A stretch of DNA of 64,000 bases, from NCBI GenBank assembly GCA_002068415.1, contig MVZM01000010.1, positions 1 through 64,000 of the forward strand, written 5' to 3'. Positions 40,071 to 49,695 of this stretch are shown piece by piece (position 1 is the stretch's first letter; every line of letters begins with the position of its first letter). The position numbers and the translations under genes are program-made. The DNA is from Tenericutes bacterium ADurb.BinA124 (GTDB taxonomy: Bacteria; Bacillota_I; Bacilli_A; ML615J-28; CAG-698). The notes below the pieces were generated by a model. The model was given only the letters and a program-made list of their open reading frames with translations. It was not told the DNA's origin and searched no databases.

Positions 40071-41435
40071 ATGCATAAATTGTTTGATTTACAAAGTCAA
40101 TTCTTTCAAACCGGTCAAACACTGAGCTTTGATTTTCGGAAGAAAGCTTTAAAAAGATTGCAAGCAGCAATCAAAGGCCACCATCAGGCGATTCTTGATG
40201 CCCTCTATCAAGACCTAAACAAGGGCGAAACCGAAGCCATTTTAACGGAATTATGGATGGTCGAAAGCGAATTAACTTACCAACTCCGCCATTTAAAAAG
40301 ATGGATGCGCCCAAAAAGAGTGGCGACAGATTTTACTTCGCTTCCGGGGAAGTCCTATACCTTTTTTAAACCTCTTGGAACCACCCTCATTATTGCTCCA
40401 TGGAATTATCCCTTTCAATTACTGTTCATCCCCTTAATTGGGGCAATTGCAGCCGGCAATACGGCGATTGTAAAACCGTCATTAACATCTTTACATACCA
40501 GTAAGATTAGTAAAGCCATTATTGACGAAGCCTTTCCTAACGAATATGTGGCTTGTTTATTAGCGAATCATGAAGAAACCAACAAGTTACTGGAAGCCCA
40601 TTTTGACCATATTTTTTTTACCGGATCCCCGGCCATGGGAAAAATGGTTTACGAAAAAGCGGCGCCAAATTTAACGAAAGTAACCCTCGAATTAGGAGGA
40701 AAAAGCCCCTGTATTGTTGATGGCACCATCAAACCCCAAATCGTCGCCCGTCGCATTGCTTTTGGAAAACTAATCAATGCCGGTCAAACTTGTATTGCTC
40801 CGGATTACATCATTTGCAAACGCCAAGCCCTCCCCCAGCTACTCAAAGAACTTAAGTTAGCCATCGAGAAAGCCTATCCCGAAGATCCGCTCTTAACTAG
40901 TGACTATCCGAAGATAATTAGCAAACGCCATTTTGACCGCCTAATACAACTCTTGGAAGAGCAAAATGTGGAATTCGGCGGCCGTTTTAATGCGGAAACA
41001 TTAAAAATCGAACCGACTGTATTAGTTACCGACTTAAACAATCCCTTGATGCAAGAAGAAATTTTCGGCCCTGTCCTGCCCATCATCCCTTATGATGATG
41101 AAAGAATGATTACTTCCATTATTTCCCATGCCCCCAATCCTTTGGCTTTCTATGTTTTTTCGAAAAATAAAGCTTTTGTTAAGCATATGCTCCGTCATCA
41201 TTCCTTTGGAGGAGCCTGTGTCAACGATACTTTAACACACATTATCCCCCATCATTTGCCATTTGGAGGTATCAAAAACAGCGGTTTGGGAAATTATCAT
41301 GGTTTTTATTCTTTTAAAACCTTTTCTCAAGAAGTCGCCATTTATCACAAACATCCAAAGTGGGAACTGATGATTCGTTATCAGCCCTACTCCTCCTGGA
41401 TAAAAAGGATGATTAAAAAATTCTTCCTAAAATAA
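40071..41435 (+). CDS. Aldehyde dehydrogenase, class 3-like
   Basis: 454 residues. ALDH3-type N-terminus (RKKALKRLQAAIKGHHQAILDALYQDLNKGETEA), cofactor motif PWNYPFQLLFIPLIGAIAAGN, catalytic Glu in LELGGKSPC, catalytic Cys in NAGQTCIAPDY, and the C-terminal HHLPFGGIKNSGLGNYHG. Oxidises medium or long-chain aliphatic or aromatic aldehydes with NAD(P). A basic, hydrophobic C-terminal tail (WIKRMIKKFFLK) resembles the membrane-associated tails of fatty-aldehyde forms. Single-gene transcript. Confidence 0.93.
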   Translation: MHKLFDLQSQFFQTGQTLSFDFRKKALKRLQAAIKGHHQAILDALYQDLNKGETEAILTELWMVESELTYQLRHLKRWMRPKRVATDFTSLPGKSYTFFKPLGTTLIIAPWNYPFQLLFIPLIGAIAAGNTAIVKPSLTSLHTSKISKAIIDEAFPNEYVACLLANHEETNKLLEAHFDHIFFTGSPAMGKMVYEKAAPNLTKVTLELGGKSPCIVDGTIKPQIVARRIAFGKLINAGQTCIAPDYIICKRQALPQLLKELKLAIEKAYPEDPLLTSDYPKIISKRHFDRLIQLLEEQNVEFGGRFNAETLKIEPTVLVTDLNNPLMQEEIFGPVLPIIPYDDERMITSIISHAPNPLAFYVFSKNKAFVKHMLRHHSFGGACVNDTLTHIIPHHLPFGGIKNSGLGNYHGFYSFKTFSQEVAIYHKHPKWELMIRYQPYSSWIKRMIKKFFLK

Positions 41436-41439
41436 GCAA

Positions 41440-41474
41440 AAAGGCTTTTTCCGTTACGAAAAGGCCTTATTTTT
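41440..41474. terminator. Bidirectional terminator between convergent genes
   Basis: AAGGCTTTTTC/GAAAAGGCCTT hairpin with an A run on one side and a T run on the other; serves the aldehyde dehydrogenase (plus) and the membrane protein at 41467 (minus). Confidence 0.85.
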
Positions 41475-42111
41475 CTTTATCTTGATCATGGTCATAAAGG
41501 GCTTGCTCAATGTTGATGTGGGGACTTTTTTCGATGAACAATAACAATAAACATAGTAAAACACACAACAAAGTAGAAAAAACAATTTGGAACAAACTGC
41601 TAACCCCAAAAACTAGCAAAACAATTATCGAAATCCCTATAACCAATAACAAAGCAATAAGTGATTTAGTAAAGAGGCGAAGATCCAAGCGATAGAGCGA
41701 ACCAACAAAAACCACCAAGCCAAGGAGGGTCGAGACTGCAGTTACGTAAGCCAATAAATTATGGGTTTTAGAAGCCCGCGGATACATACTTGGAGCAAAA
41801 GGGAGAAACACGGTCACAAGCATCGAAATGACTCCAAAACCAATGAGAAAATTCATAATAAAATTATTGAACCTTGTCAGCACTGTCAAGTAAGACAGAA
41901 AGGCTAAATAGTAAAGAGAAGTTAATATTCCCCAAATGATAAATAATTCAATAGCTCCATAACGAGCCCCGATTTGCGAGAAAGTTACCAAGATTAAGTT
42001 TCCACCGGGTCCAAACTGGGAAAAAATAATGGCATAAAGAGGAATAACCCCCAAACCGACAATCAAAAAGATTAATTTTAAATTTTTGGCGCGCTTTTGA
42101 TATTTACTCAT
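41467..42111 (-). CDS. DUF998-like membrane protein
   Basis: 214 residues, six to seven predicted membrane helices. The layout, with a short loop PFAPSMYPRASKTHNLLAYVTAV containing a conserved-looking His before a helix, resembles DUF998 integral membrane proteins, whose function is unknown. It overlaps the cca gene by 8 bases and is translated with it. Confidence 0.55.
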   Translation of the reverse strand: MSKYQKRAKNLKLIFLIVGLGVIPLYAIIFSQFGPGGNLILVTFSQIGARYGAIELFIIWGILTSLYYLAFLSYLTVLTRFNNFIMNFLIGFGVISMLVTVFLPFAPSMYPRASKTHNLLAYVTAVSTLLGLVVFVGSLYRLDLRLFTKSLIALLLVIGISIIVLLVFGVSSLFQIVFSTLLCVLLCLLLLFIEKSPHINIEQALYDHDQDKEK

Positions 42112-43318
42112 GTTTTCTTCTTTCTTGGTAAAGGGCTTTTGCCCGAGCTAATAATACCGCTTCTTCGTTCACAAGTATCCCTTGCATAATTTCATCTAAC
42201 AGTTTGGAAAGAATCATCTTCATCCTTTTTCCTTGAGGAATGCCTAATTGCATTAAGTGTTGACCTTTAATTGCTAAATCAGCAATTTTAAAACAGTGAT
42301 GGTGAAGATTGAGGTCGCTTAAGATCTCAATCATTTCTTTAGCAACAAGAGGACTAATTGATGTTGAAGGGAGCGATTGTTCAAATTCTATCATAGCCAC
42401 CACATCAGCAAAAGAATATTGCGACAATAACTTCGCTAAAAAGTAACGATCCGCCTTCCAAGCTAGATGTTGAGCCTCCCAAAACATGAAAACTTTTTTT
42501 TGGTCATCATTGCTGTATTTTAAACTTTTTAATTCGTTTTTTAGACTTTCATAAGATGAATCTAAAAAAATGGCGGCAATTTTCGCGTATAATCCCTTTG
42601 CAACTTCTAAACGCCTAATTATGGCTGGATAATCAAAGGCGATTGTAGGTGAAATTATCGACAAGAGCTTTTCCCCGTATTCAGAAAAAATCACGGAACA
42701 ATCATTTCCCATTAAAAAACGATTCAATTCATCACGAATTCGTTCTTTAGAAACCTGTAAAATAAGCGGCAATAAATCAATAAGCGCTTGGCGAGTTTTT
42801 TCTTCAATGCTAAACCCCAACACCGAAGCAAACCTCAATCCTCGCATCATGCGTAGCGGGTCTTCTAAAAAACGATCGCGGGGATTACCAATCGCGCGAA
42901 TAATGCCGTTTTTTAAATCCTCCATGCCGTTAACGAAATCAAAATATTGCTGATTAAAACAAATGGCATTGATTGTGAAATCACGACGACTAACATCCCG
43001 TTCCAAATTGCGAACAAACTCGGTTTGATTGGGGTGACGAAAATCATCATATCCGGATTCAACCCGAAAAGTGGTTATCTCGAGCATATGATGATCCAAA
43101 AAAACAGTGATGGTGCCATGTTTGCGCCCAAAATCAAGGACGAAATAGTCCATAAAGACCTTCACTGTTTCATCGGGAGTTGCCGAAGTCGAAATATCAT
43201 AATCGCCAGGTTCTTTCCCAAGCAAAAAATCACGGACGGCTCCGCCAACGACAACAGCTTGAAAACCATTTTGTTCTAATAAATGAAGAGCTTTTAAAAC
43301 ATAGGAAGGTAATTGCAT
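42104..43318 (-). CDS. cca: CCA tRNA nucleotidyltransferase
   Basis: 404 residues from ATG 43318 (AAAGGAG eight bases upstream). Class II nucleotidyltransferase head GGAVRDFLLGKEPGDYDISTSA, followed by RDFTINAICF, the DPLRMMRGLRFASVLGF motif and a helical tail. Adds or repairs the 3' CCA of tRNAs; the tRNA-Gly in this window already encodes CCA, so repair may be the main task. An open frame extends 135 bases further upstream, but it has no ribosome site and is not family-like. Confidence 0.93.
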   Translation of the reverse strand: MQLPSYVLKALHLLEQNGFQAVVVGGAVRDFLLGKEPGDYDISTSATPDETVKVFMDYFVLDFGRKHGTITVFLDHHMLEITTFRVESGYDDFRHPNQTEFVRNLERDVSRRDFTINAICFNQQYFDFVNGMEDLKNGIIRAIGNPRDRFLEDPLRMMRGLRFASVLGFSIEEKTRQALIDLLPLILQVSKERIRDELNRFLMGNDCSVIFSEYGEKLLSIISPTIAFDYPAIIRRLEVAKGLYAKIAAIFLDSSYESLKNELKSLKYSNDDQKKVFMFWEAQHLAWKADRYFLAKLLSQYSFADVVAMIEFEQSLPSTSISPLVAKEMIEILSDLNLHHHCFKIADLAIKGQHLMQLGIPQGKRMKMILSKLLDEIMQGILVNEEAVLLARAKALYQERRKHE

Positions 43319-43374
43319 ACCATCAACTCCTTTTTTCATCACTAGCCATCGAAAATGCCACGGTTTAATAGTTT

Positions 43375-43938
43375 TTATTCGGTTATTTTGCTGATGGCAC
43401 TCGAAATCATGATTTCGCAAGGATTGATAACCGCTTTTAAAGGAACGCGACAATTATCATTCAACCATTCATGAAATACACCCGCCGCTCCCGAAACAAT
43501 AAAGACGGTTAAAAAGCGAATAAAGACCTCATCATATTTCTTCGGAAAAGGAGGTAAACTTTGTTTGGTTTGTTCAATCATCGTATGTTTCAAATGCTCC
43601 AAAAAATGCCAATCACCATTGGGACTCAACATCGCTTTCACAAAGCGCATGTCTTTGTTAAGATATTCAATGACTTGAAGCAGGACGGGAAGAATATAAT
43701 AATCCGCTGAAATAGGATTATTTTTTTCAATAATGGCCACTAAATCAGAAATAATCGCCTTTTGAAACTGTTCAATCATATCATAGATATCTAAAAAATG
43801 TAAGTAAAAAGTGCCCCGGTTGATATTGGCCCTTTCGCAAAGCTCGGAAACCGTAATCTTCCGCAACTCCTTTTCCTCGATTAACTCGGTCAATGTTTTC
43901 TTTAATAAAATGTGGGTTTTTTTAATTCGACGATCCAT
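43375..43938 (-). CDS. TetR-family transcriptional regulator
   Basis: 187 residues. N-terminal TetR helix-turn-helix (TLTELIEEKELRKITVSELCERANINRGTFYLHFLDIYDMI) and a helical ligand-sensing domain. It is divergent from the MMPL exporter 138 bases away and so most likely represses it, perhaps together with its own gene. ATG 43938 is preferred to the GTG two codons earlier. An inverted repeat TTGTT-N8-AACAA at 43964-43981 in the shared region is a possible operator. Confidence 0.9.
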   Translation of the reverse strand: MDRRIKKTHILLKKTLTELIEEKELRKITVSELCERANINRGTFYLHFLDIYDMIEQFQKAIISDLVAIIEKNNPISADYYILPVLLQVIEYLNKDMRFVKAMLSPNGDWHFLEHLKHTMIEQTKQSLPPFPKKYDEVFIRFLTVFIVSGAAGVFHEWLNDNCRVPLKAVINPCEIMISSAISKITE

Positions 43939-43963
43939 GTTCACCTCAACGCTTCTTTTGCTT

Positions 43964-43981
43964 TTGTTTATTTATCAACAA
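43964..43981. promoter_or_regulatory. Possible TetR operator
   Basis: Inverted repeat TTGTT-N8-AACAA in the divergent tetR/mmpL region. AT-rich and short, so it could be chance. Confidence 0.3.
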
Positions 43982-43999
43982 TCTCCAAAAAACTGATTA

Positions 44000-44028
44000 T
44001 TGAAATCTCAACTTAAAGTTATTATAAT
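44000..44028 (+). promoter_or_regulatory. Promoter of the MMPL exporter gene
   Basis: TTGAAA (44000-44005), 17-base spacer, TATAAT (44023-44028); 48 bases before the start codon. Confidence 0.8.
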
Positions 44029-44076
44029 CAAATTAAGGAAATTAGTCAACACTTTGTTCAAAAAGGAGGTTTGATT

Positions 44077-46287
44077 ATGAACATTGTACTCAAATTGCGT
44101 TATTGGATTATTGGTTTTTTTGGTGTTTTATTTATTGTTTGTGCTATTCTCTTTAACAGTGTCAAAGTCAATTATGATAATACAAAATATTTACCGGAGT
44201 CCGAACCAACCAAACAAGCTTTAGTGGTTTTAGATGAAGAGTTCGGTTTAAATGGTTCTGCCCAAGTAATGATAAAAGATGTGACAGTTTTAGAAGCTGC
44301 CAATATTGCACAACAAATAAAGACCATAAATAATATCAATAATGTGGTCTTTAATGCTTGGGACCCTCATTATTTTAAGGATGATCAAGCGCTTTTAATC
44401 GTTGCTTTTGAAGAAAATAATTATGCCAAGGAGACCAAACAAGCCCTAGATGACATCCGCACTTTACTTAAGAATGAGGATTTCTATTTAGGTGGTGAAA
44501 GTGTTCTCGTCAACCGCTATTCCGAAGTCATTCAAAAGGAAATTTTGAAAATCCTCGCCTTCATCATTCCGGTCATTATTCTTGTTCTTCTCCTTTCGAC
44601 ATCTTCATGGATTGATCCACTTTTGTTTTTAATTGTTGTCGCTGTTGCTGTGATTATTAACATGGGCACGAATGTCATGTTCCCGGAAATCTCCTATATG
44701 ACCCATGCTACCTGCGGTATTTTACAATTAGCGCTTTGCATGGATTATTCCGTCATGCTCATGCATAGTTATCAGCACTTTTTAAAGGAATCCGAAAACC
44801 CAAAACAAGCCATTGTTAAGGCTTGGAAAGCCAGCCTTATGCCAATTTTGGGTAGTGCACTAACCACCGTTACCAGTTTTGTGGTTTTGATGTTCATGCG
44901 TTACAAGATTGGTTTTGATATCGGGATTGTCCTAGCAAAGGGAACTATCATCAGTTTAATCGTATCTTTAGTCTTACTGCCTTGTTTGTTGTTGGTTTTT
45001 GCGAAACTAATTAGCAAAACCATGCACAAATCTATAATCAAACCATCACCCAAATTAGTGAATTTCATGATGAAAAGACGCTGGATTTTACCACTTATCG
45101 CTTTATTACTCATCGGTGCTAGTGTTTATTGGCAAAATAAAAATACCTTTATTTATGGTGAATTAGCGATTGCGCAAGATAGCAGTGATGAGAAAACCGA
45201 CCAAAGCATCATTAACGAAACTTTCGGTATCCGCAATCAAATGGTCATTTTAATTCCCAAAGCTGAAAGTGCAAAAGAACCGTTGTTGATGACAGCACTC
45301 CTAAATGATGCTGCTACCCATCAATATGAGGTTTCCGAACTTCTATCTGTGACGATGTTCGATCAAACATTTACAAGAGCTGCTTTTGAAGTTTATTTGC
45401 AAAATTTCGGTTTAGATGCCACAATGCAAGCAAACATGTTACAGATTTTTGACATGATGGCTTTAGAAAAAGCACCACAGGATAGTTTTTCCATCAATGA
45501 AATGATAACATATGTTACGACAACTAATAATTTGACTATTAATCAAAAGATGCAATTAGCACCGTTTTCTGCTCAAATTCAAGCCATCAAAGCTCAATTA
45601 GTCTCGGCAAAATATCATCGTCTCTTATTAACTGTTGACCTTCCCAGTGAAGATGAAAAAACTTTTTCGTTTGTGGAGAGACTACGAACAACCTTAGACG
45701 AAACTTTTACCCAAGCGACCCATATCGTTGGTGAAAGCGTCGCCATTACGGATATGCGAGAAGTTGTAAAAAACGATTACCGAAAAGTGTCTTTAATCTC
45801 TATGGCCTTTATCTTCTTAATTATTGCGATTTCCTTTGTGTCAGTGTCAATACCGATGGTGCTTGTCTTAATCATCGAAGGTGCCATTATCATCAATATG
45901 GCTATTCCGGCTGTTTTCGGCCAAAGCCTTCTCTATATTGGTTATATCATTGTCAGTTGTATCCAACTAGGAGCAACCATTGATTATGGAATCTTGTATG
46001 CTAGTCGCTATTTACACTACCGCGGTGATTATGATGTTAAAGAAGCGACGAATTATGCCTATGAAGATTCGAAAACAACCGTTTTAACTTCCGGTTTAAT
46101 TTTAATCTGTGCAGGATATTTATTAGGAATGGTTTCCAGTATTCCATCCATTGCCATCTTTGGCACATTAATCGGCCGTGGGGCTTTAATCTCCACTTTA
46201 TTAGTGCTGTTTGTGCTACCACAAACTCTAGCAATGCTTGATCCGTTTGTGAAGGTCACTACTTACCGAAAAAAACGAAAAAGCTAA
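44077..46287 (+). CDS. MMPL/RND-family exporter
   Basis: 736 residues from ATG 44077 (AAGGAGG seven bases upstream). Two halves, each with one N-terminal helix, an ectodomain (about residues 30-160 and 360-560) and a block of five helices, the RND plan. The LQLALCMDYSVMLMHSY and IQLGATIDYGILYASRY segments contain the Asp-Tyr pairs of the MMPL proton relay. Likely exports a lipid, drug or other hydrophobic compound; the substrate is unknown. Probably controlled by the divergent TetR. Confidence 0.9.
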   Translation: MNIVLKLRYWIIGFFGVLFIVCAILFNSVKVNYDNTKYLPESEPTKQALVVLDEEFGLNGSAQVMIKDVTVLEAANIAQQIKTINNINNVVFNAWDPHYFKDDQALLIVAFEENNYAKETKQALDDIRTLLKNEDFYLGGESVLVNRYSEVIQKEILKILAFIIPVIILVLLLSTSSWIDPLLFLIVVAVAVIINMGTNVMFPEISYMTHATCGILQLALCMDYSVMLMHSYQHFLKESENPKQAIVKAWKASLMPILGSALTTVTSFVVLMFMRYKIGFDIGIVLAKGTIISLIVSLVLLPCLLLVFAKLISKTMHKSIIKPSPKLVNFMMKRRWILPLIALLLIGASVYWQNKNTFIYGELAIAQDSSDEKTDQSIINETFGIRNQMVILIPKAESAKEPLLMTALLNDAATHQYEVSELLSVTMFDQTFTRAAFEVYLQNFGLDATMQANMLQIFDMMALEKAPQDSFSINEMITYVTTTNNLTINQKMQLAPFSAQIQAIKAQLVSAKYHRLLLTVDLPSEDEKTFSFVERLRTTLDETFTQATHIVGESVAITDMREVVKNDYRKVSLISMAFIFLIIAISFVSVSIPMVLVLIIEGAIIINMAIPAVFGQSLLYIGYIIVSCIQLGATIDYGILYASRYLHYRGDYDVKEATNYAYEDSKTTVLTSGLILICAGYLLGMVSSIPSIAIFGTLIGRGALISTLLVLFVLPQTLAMLDPFVKVTTYRKKRKS

Positions 46288-46297
46288 GTTAATAAGA

Positions 46298-46347
46298 TAA
46301 ACCGAAACGAGTTCTTTTTCTCAAGAAAACTTGTTTCGGTTTTTTTA
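46298..46347 (+). terminator. Terminator of the MMPL gene
   Basis: Long hairpin, AAACCGAAACGAGTT pairing with AACTTGTTTCGGTTT, then T7 on the plus strand. Confidence 0.88.
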
Positions 46348-46408
46348 TTTTCTACTGGAAAAAAAACAAAAAAAGGTTTATAATAGGTAAATAAAGGAGG
46401 AAATAGCC

Positions 46409-47767
46409 ATGAATGATGACTTGTTATTGCAAATTAAAACCATTATTGAAACAAGTACGGACCCAGAGAATTTACGTGAACAACTAGTGAATTTCCATCC
46501 TTACGATTTAGCTGCTGCTTTTAACCTTCTTGATGAAGATTTACGCCAAAAAATTTATCAAACCTTGACGCCTGAACAATTAGCTGATTTATTCGAATAT
46601 ATCGAGTCGGATGAGACTGCCGATTTCTTAGAAGAGATGGGACCGCAAAAAAGCGCCTCCGTACTTGCGGAAATGGAAGCTGACGATGCCACCGATGTTT
46701 TACAAGAAATCCAAGGCGAACAAAAAGAAGCTTATTTATCACAAATTGAACCGGAAACAAAAGAAGAATTAACTTACCTAACTTCCCACCCTGAGGATAC
46801 GGCCGGTGCGGTGATGACCACAAATTATATCGCTCTAGAAAGAACGCTTGATGTTAAACAAGCCATGAAAATTTTGGTAAAAGAAGCCAATGAGAGCGAA
46901 ATCATCGATCCTCTTTTTATTATCGATCAAGATCACTTAGTCGGAACTGTTTCTTTAAAGGATCTCATCATTGCCAGAAGCCCAAAAATGTTAGAAGAAA
47001 TCATGACTCCTAACCCGATTACAGTCGATGTTGGTGATGAAGCCAAATTAGCCGTCAATAAAATCAATGATTATGCTCTTGAAGCTCTACCCGTCCTTGA
47101 TCAAGGAAAAATGGTCGGCATTATCACCATCGATGATGCCATGGATGTCATTGACGACAGCGCTTCAGAGGTCTATAGCTTATTTGCTGGGGTTGGTGTT
47201 GACACAAAAGATACCATTTGGAGTAATATCTTAAAAAGATTGCCATGGCTAGTTATTCTTCTCATTTTAAGTATGGTATTAGCCAATGCTATTCAACTCT
47301 TCGAAGATATTATTAAACAAGTGACCGTCTTAATCTTTTTTCAAACGATGATTTTAGATATGGCCGGGAATGCCGGAACTCAGTCTTTAGCGGTTTCCTT
47401 ACAATCGCTCGATCGCGAGGAATTAACAAATCGGAAACACAAACTTCGTCATATTTTTAAAGAAGTTCGCATTAATTTTTTTAATGCCCTCATTTTAGGA
47501 ATTTTTGCTTTTGGTGTTAGTTACCTCTTCTTACTAATAAATGGGACAACGGGTTTTAACATTCTCATAATTGCTTTAATTATTGGTTTGGCCTCCGCCA
47601 TTACCATCATCATCTCCGGGATGTTTGGGTCCCTCTTCCCGATTGCCTTAAAAGGGATTGGGATTGACCCTGCAGTCGCCTCTGGACCATTTATCACCAC
47701 TGTCAATGATGTTTTTTCGACCCTTGTATACTTTGGTTTAGCTTATTTACTCTTCAGTTATCTTTAG
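46409..47767 (+). CDS. mgtE: Magnesium transporter MgtE (copy 1)
   Basis: 452 residues. N-terminal MgtE_N helical domain (LREQLVNFHPYDLAAAFNLL, EEMGPQKSASVLAEMEADDATDVL), a pair of CBS domains (about 135-260, ITIDDAMDVI), the plug helix, and five membrane helices with the pore signature MAGNAGTQSLAV and the DPAVASGPFITTVND motif near the end. A gated Mg2+ channel that closes when cytoplasmic Mg2+ binds the CBS and N domains. A start-proximal GGAGG supports the ATG. Confidence 0.95.
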   Translation: MNDDLLLQIKTIIETSTDPENLREQLVNFHPYDLAAAFNLLDEDLRQKIYQTLTPEQLADLFEYIESDETADFLEEMGPQKSASVLAEMEADDATDVLQEIQGEQKEAYLSQIEPETKEELTYLTSHPEDTAGAVMTTNYIALERTLDVKQAMKILVKEANESEIIDPLFIIDQDHLVGTVSLKDLIIARSPKMLEEIMTPNPITVDVGDEAKLAVNKINDYALEALPVLDQGKMVGIITIDDAMDVIDDSASEVYSLFAGVGVDTKDTIWSNILKRLPWLVILLILSMVLANAIQLFEDIIKQVTVLIFFQTMILDMAGNAGTQSLAVSLQSLDREELTNRKHKLRHIFKEVRINFFNALILGIFAFGVSYLFLLINGTTGFNILIIALIIGLASAITIIISGMFGSLFPIALKGIGIDPAVASGPFITTVNDVFSTLVYFGLAYLLFSYL

Positions 47768-47783
47768 AAAGGAGACTTAGGTC

Positions 47784-49151
47784 ATGCATGATGAGATTAT
47801 TAATCTAATAAAAACCACAACTGATTTAAACAGTTTACGAATCCAACTAAATAATTATCATCAGCGTGATTTAGCCGAAAGCTTCCGTTTGCTTGATGAA
47901 GACCAACAAGAAAAAGTATATGCTCTTTTTTCAAATGAGGAATTAGCTGATATTTTTTCTTATCTCGATGCCGAAGATGTTTCGGAAATCACCGAAACCA
48001 TCAGCGAAGAAAAACTCGCTTCCATTATTCAAGAAATGGAACCCGATGATGCCGCCGACCTCTTGGCTGAATACAGTGATGATCGAGTGGAAATGATTTA
48101 TCAATTCATCGACGAGGATACGAAAGAAGAAATAAGTGAATTACTAGAATATGAGGAAAACACGGCCGGTGCCCTTATGAACTCCAATTATTTGGTGATT
48201 GAGCAAGGGAAAGACATCAAAGATTTAATGAAAAAGCTTGTAAAGGAAGCACCGGACTTAGAATCAATTAATACCACTTTTGTTGTCGATGCTAATAACC
48301 AATTACTGGGAACAATTCCTTTAAAAAAAGTAATTATGGCGAAAGCACCCTGTCCCGTTGAAAGTATCATGAATCCGAATTTTAAAGCCGTCAATGTTGA
48401 CACGCCCATTGAAGATGCTGTCAATATTGTGAAAAACTATGATATTTTTGATTTACCGGTTTTAGAATCTGGTCAATTAAAAGGCATTATCACCATTGAC
48501 GATGCCATGGACACCGTCGTTGAGGAAGCCGAAGAAGACTACGCTAAATTAGCCGGTTTAACCGAAGCCGAAGAAATAACGGAATCAACTTTTACATCTG
48601 TAAAAAAACGGATTCCGTGGTTGGCTTTTCTTTTAATAATGGATTTATTTGTAGCAGTTGTTATTTCCCAATATGATTACTTATTTGCTCTTGATAAAAT
48701 GACCGTTTTTGTCTTCTTTCAACCGATTATTTTAGGCTTAGCCGGTAATTTTGGAACGCAATCTTTAGCCATTACCATTCGAAAAATTACTGACCATGAG
48801 TTTGATTATCGGCATCGTATTTTAAAACACTTAATCAAGGAAACCGCCCTCGGTTTAGCCATGGGTTTACTCTTAGGAGGCTTGGCACTTATTTTTGCGG
48901 TGGCGTTTCTTTACTTTAACGGTCAAGCTTGGGTAGATATTTGGCCGATTGCTCTCGTGGTTGCTCTTTCGGTCTTTGCTTCATTAACGGTTTCCGCCTT
49001 ATTTGCTGCACTTCTACCGATTCTATTATATAAAATGAAGATGGATCCAGCGGTTGCCTCCGGTCCCGTGATTACTACTATTATTGATGTCTTGGGTGTC
49101 GTCATTTATTTAAGTTTAGCAACTGTTTTGGTTTATAATACTCTAATATAA
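47784..49151 (+). CDS. mgtE: Magnesium transporter MgtE (copy 2)
   Basis: 455 residues with the same domain order as the neighbour: N domain, CBS pair, and membrane part with LAGNFGTQSLAI and MDPAVASGPVITTIID. The two copies are clearly diverged along the whole length, so this is an old duplication and not a recent one. Sixteen bases after copy 1 with its own ribosome site (AAAGGAG), so they are co-expressed. MgtE is a homodimer; two co-expressed copies could form mixed dimers. Confidence 0.95.
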   Translation: MHDEIINLIKTTTDLNSLRIQLNNYHQRDLAESFRLLDEDQQEKVYALFSNEELADIFSYLDAEDVSEITETISEEKLASIIQEMEPDDAADLLAEYSDDRVEMIYQFIDEDTKEEISELLEYEENTAGALMNSNYLVIEQGKDIKDLMKKLVKEAPDLESINTTFVVDANNQLLGTIPLKKVIMAKAPCPVESIMNPNFKAVNVDTPIEDAVNIVKNYDIFDLPVLESGQLKGIITIDDAMDTVVEEAEEDYAKLAGLTEAEEITESTFTSVKKRIPWLAFLLIMDLFVAVVISQYDYLFALDKMTVFVFFQPIILGLAGNFGTQSLAITIRKITDHEFDYRHRILKHLIKETALGLAMGLLLGGLALIFAVAFLYFNGQAWVDIWPIALVVALSVFASLTVSALFAALLPILLYKMKMDPAVASGPVITTIIDVLGVVIYLSLATVLVYNTLI

Positions 49152-49183
49152 AGAGGCTGTAAAGAAATAAAATAGCCCAAAAT

Positions 49184-49234
49184 AAAAGGTGAAGCGAGAA
49201 GGGAACAATCCTATCGACTTCACCTTTTGTTATT
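49184..49234 (+). terminator. Terminator of the mgtE pair
   Basis: AAAAGGTGAAG/CTTCACCTTTT stem with extra CGA/TCG pairs, then a T-rich tail on the plus strand. Confidence 0.87.
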
Positions 49235-49392
49235 AAAAAAATACCTTCTATCGATATAATAAATATAAATACGCCCTAGCAAGTTGTATATTAATACATT
49301 CAATCACGTATAATCAACTCATTACATCATAATTAATGAAAAAAGTAAGTTTTTTTGAGGTGTTTGTCTTTTTTAAAACCTAATCTATAAAT
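49235..49392. other. AT-rich non-coding stretch
   Basis: Between the mgtE terminator and the tRNA terminator. I see no gene or RNA fold here. Confidence 0.5.
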
Positions 49393-49419
49393 TTAAAAAA
49401 TCCGGACTCATCCGGATTA
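49393..49419 (-). terminator. Terminator of the tRNA-Gly gene
   Basis: AATCCGGA-TGAG-TCCGGATT followed by T4-AAATTT on the minus strand, nine bases past the CCA end. Confidence 0.87.
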
Positions 49420-49428
49420 ATAAACAAA

Positions 49429-49503
49429 TGGAGCAGGTAACGAGGATCGAACTCGCATCTCAGCCATGGCAAGGCTGCATAATAGCCATTATACGATACC
49501 TGC
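49429..49503 (-). tRNA. tRNA-Gly (anticodon GCC)
   Basis: Full cloverleaf on the minus strand: acceptor GCAGGTA/TACCTGC, D arm, anticodon stem CAGCC/GGCTG with loop TTGCCAT, T arm GCGAG-TTCGATC-CTCGT, discriminator T and an encoded CCA. 75 bases with the CCA. Reads GGC and GGT glycine codons. A single-gene transcript with its own promoter and terminator. Confidence 0.97.
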
Positions 49504-49532
49504 ATCACAATATAGGGCTTATTTCCTTAAGT

Positions 49533-49561
49533 ATTATACACTAATCTCGATTATAAGTCAA
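49533..49561 (-). promoter_or_regulatory. Promoter of tRNA-Gly
   Basis: TTGACT (49556-49561), 17-base spacer, TATAAT (49533-49538) on the minus strand; near consensus. Confidence 0.88.
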
Positions 49562-49611
49562 TCCTTTACTCCCAAAAACATTGGAAAGAAATGCAAAGGT
49601 GCTATGATTAG

Positions 49612-49637
49612 AAAAAGGCTTGTATCACTACAAACCT
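49612..49637 (-). terminator. Terminator of the ssb-like gene
   Basis: AAGGTTTGTA-GTGA-TACAAGCCTT hairpin followed by a short T run on the minus strand, about 60 bases past the stop. Confidence 0.75.
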
Positions 49638-49695
49638 TCCCGAAAGCGTGTTTAATAATTTGAATTGTCATTTGACCTGTGACTGACATTGGATA

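Noticed and set aside
46288-46408. M-box magnesium riboswitch before mgtE
   Set aside because: 121 bases mostly taken by the MMPL terminator; no room for the fold.
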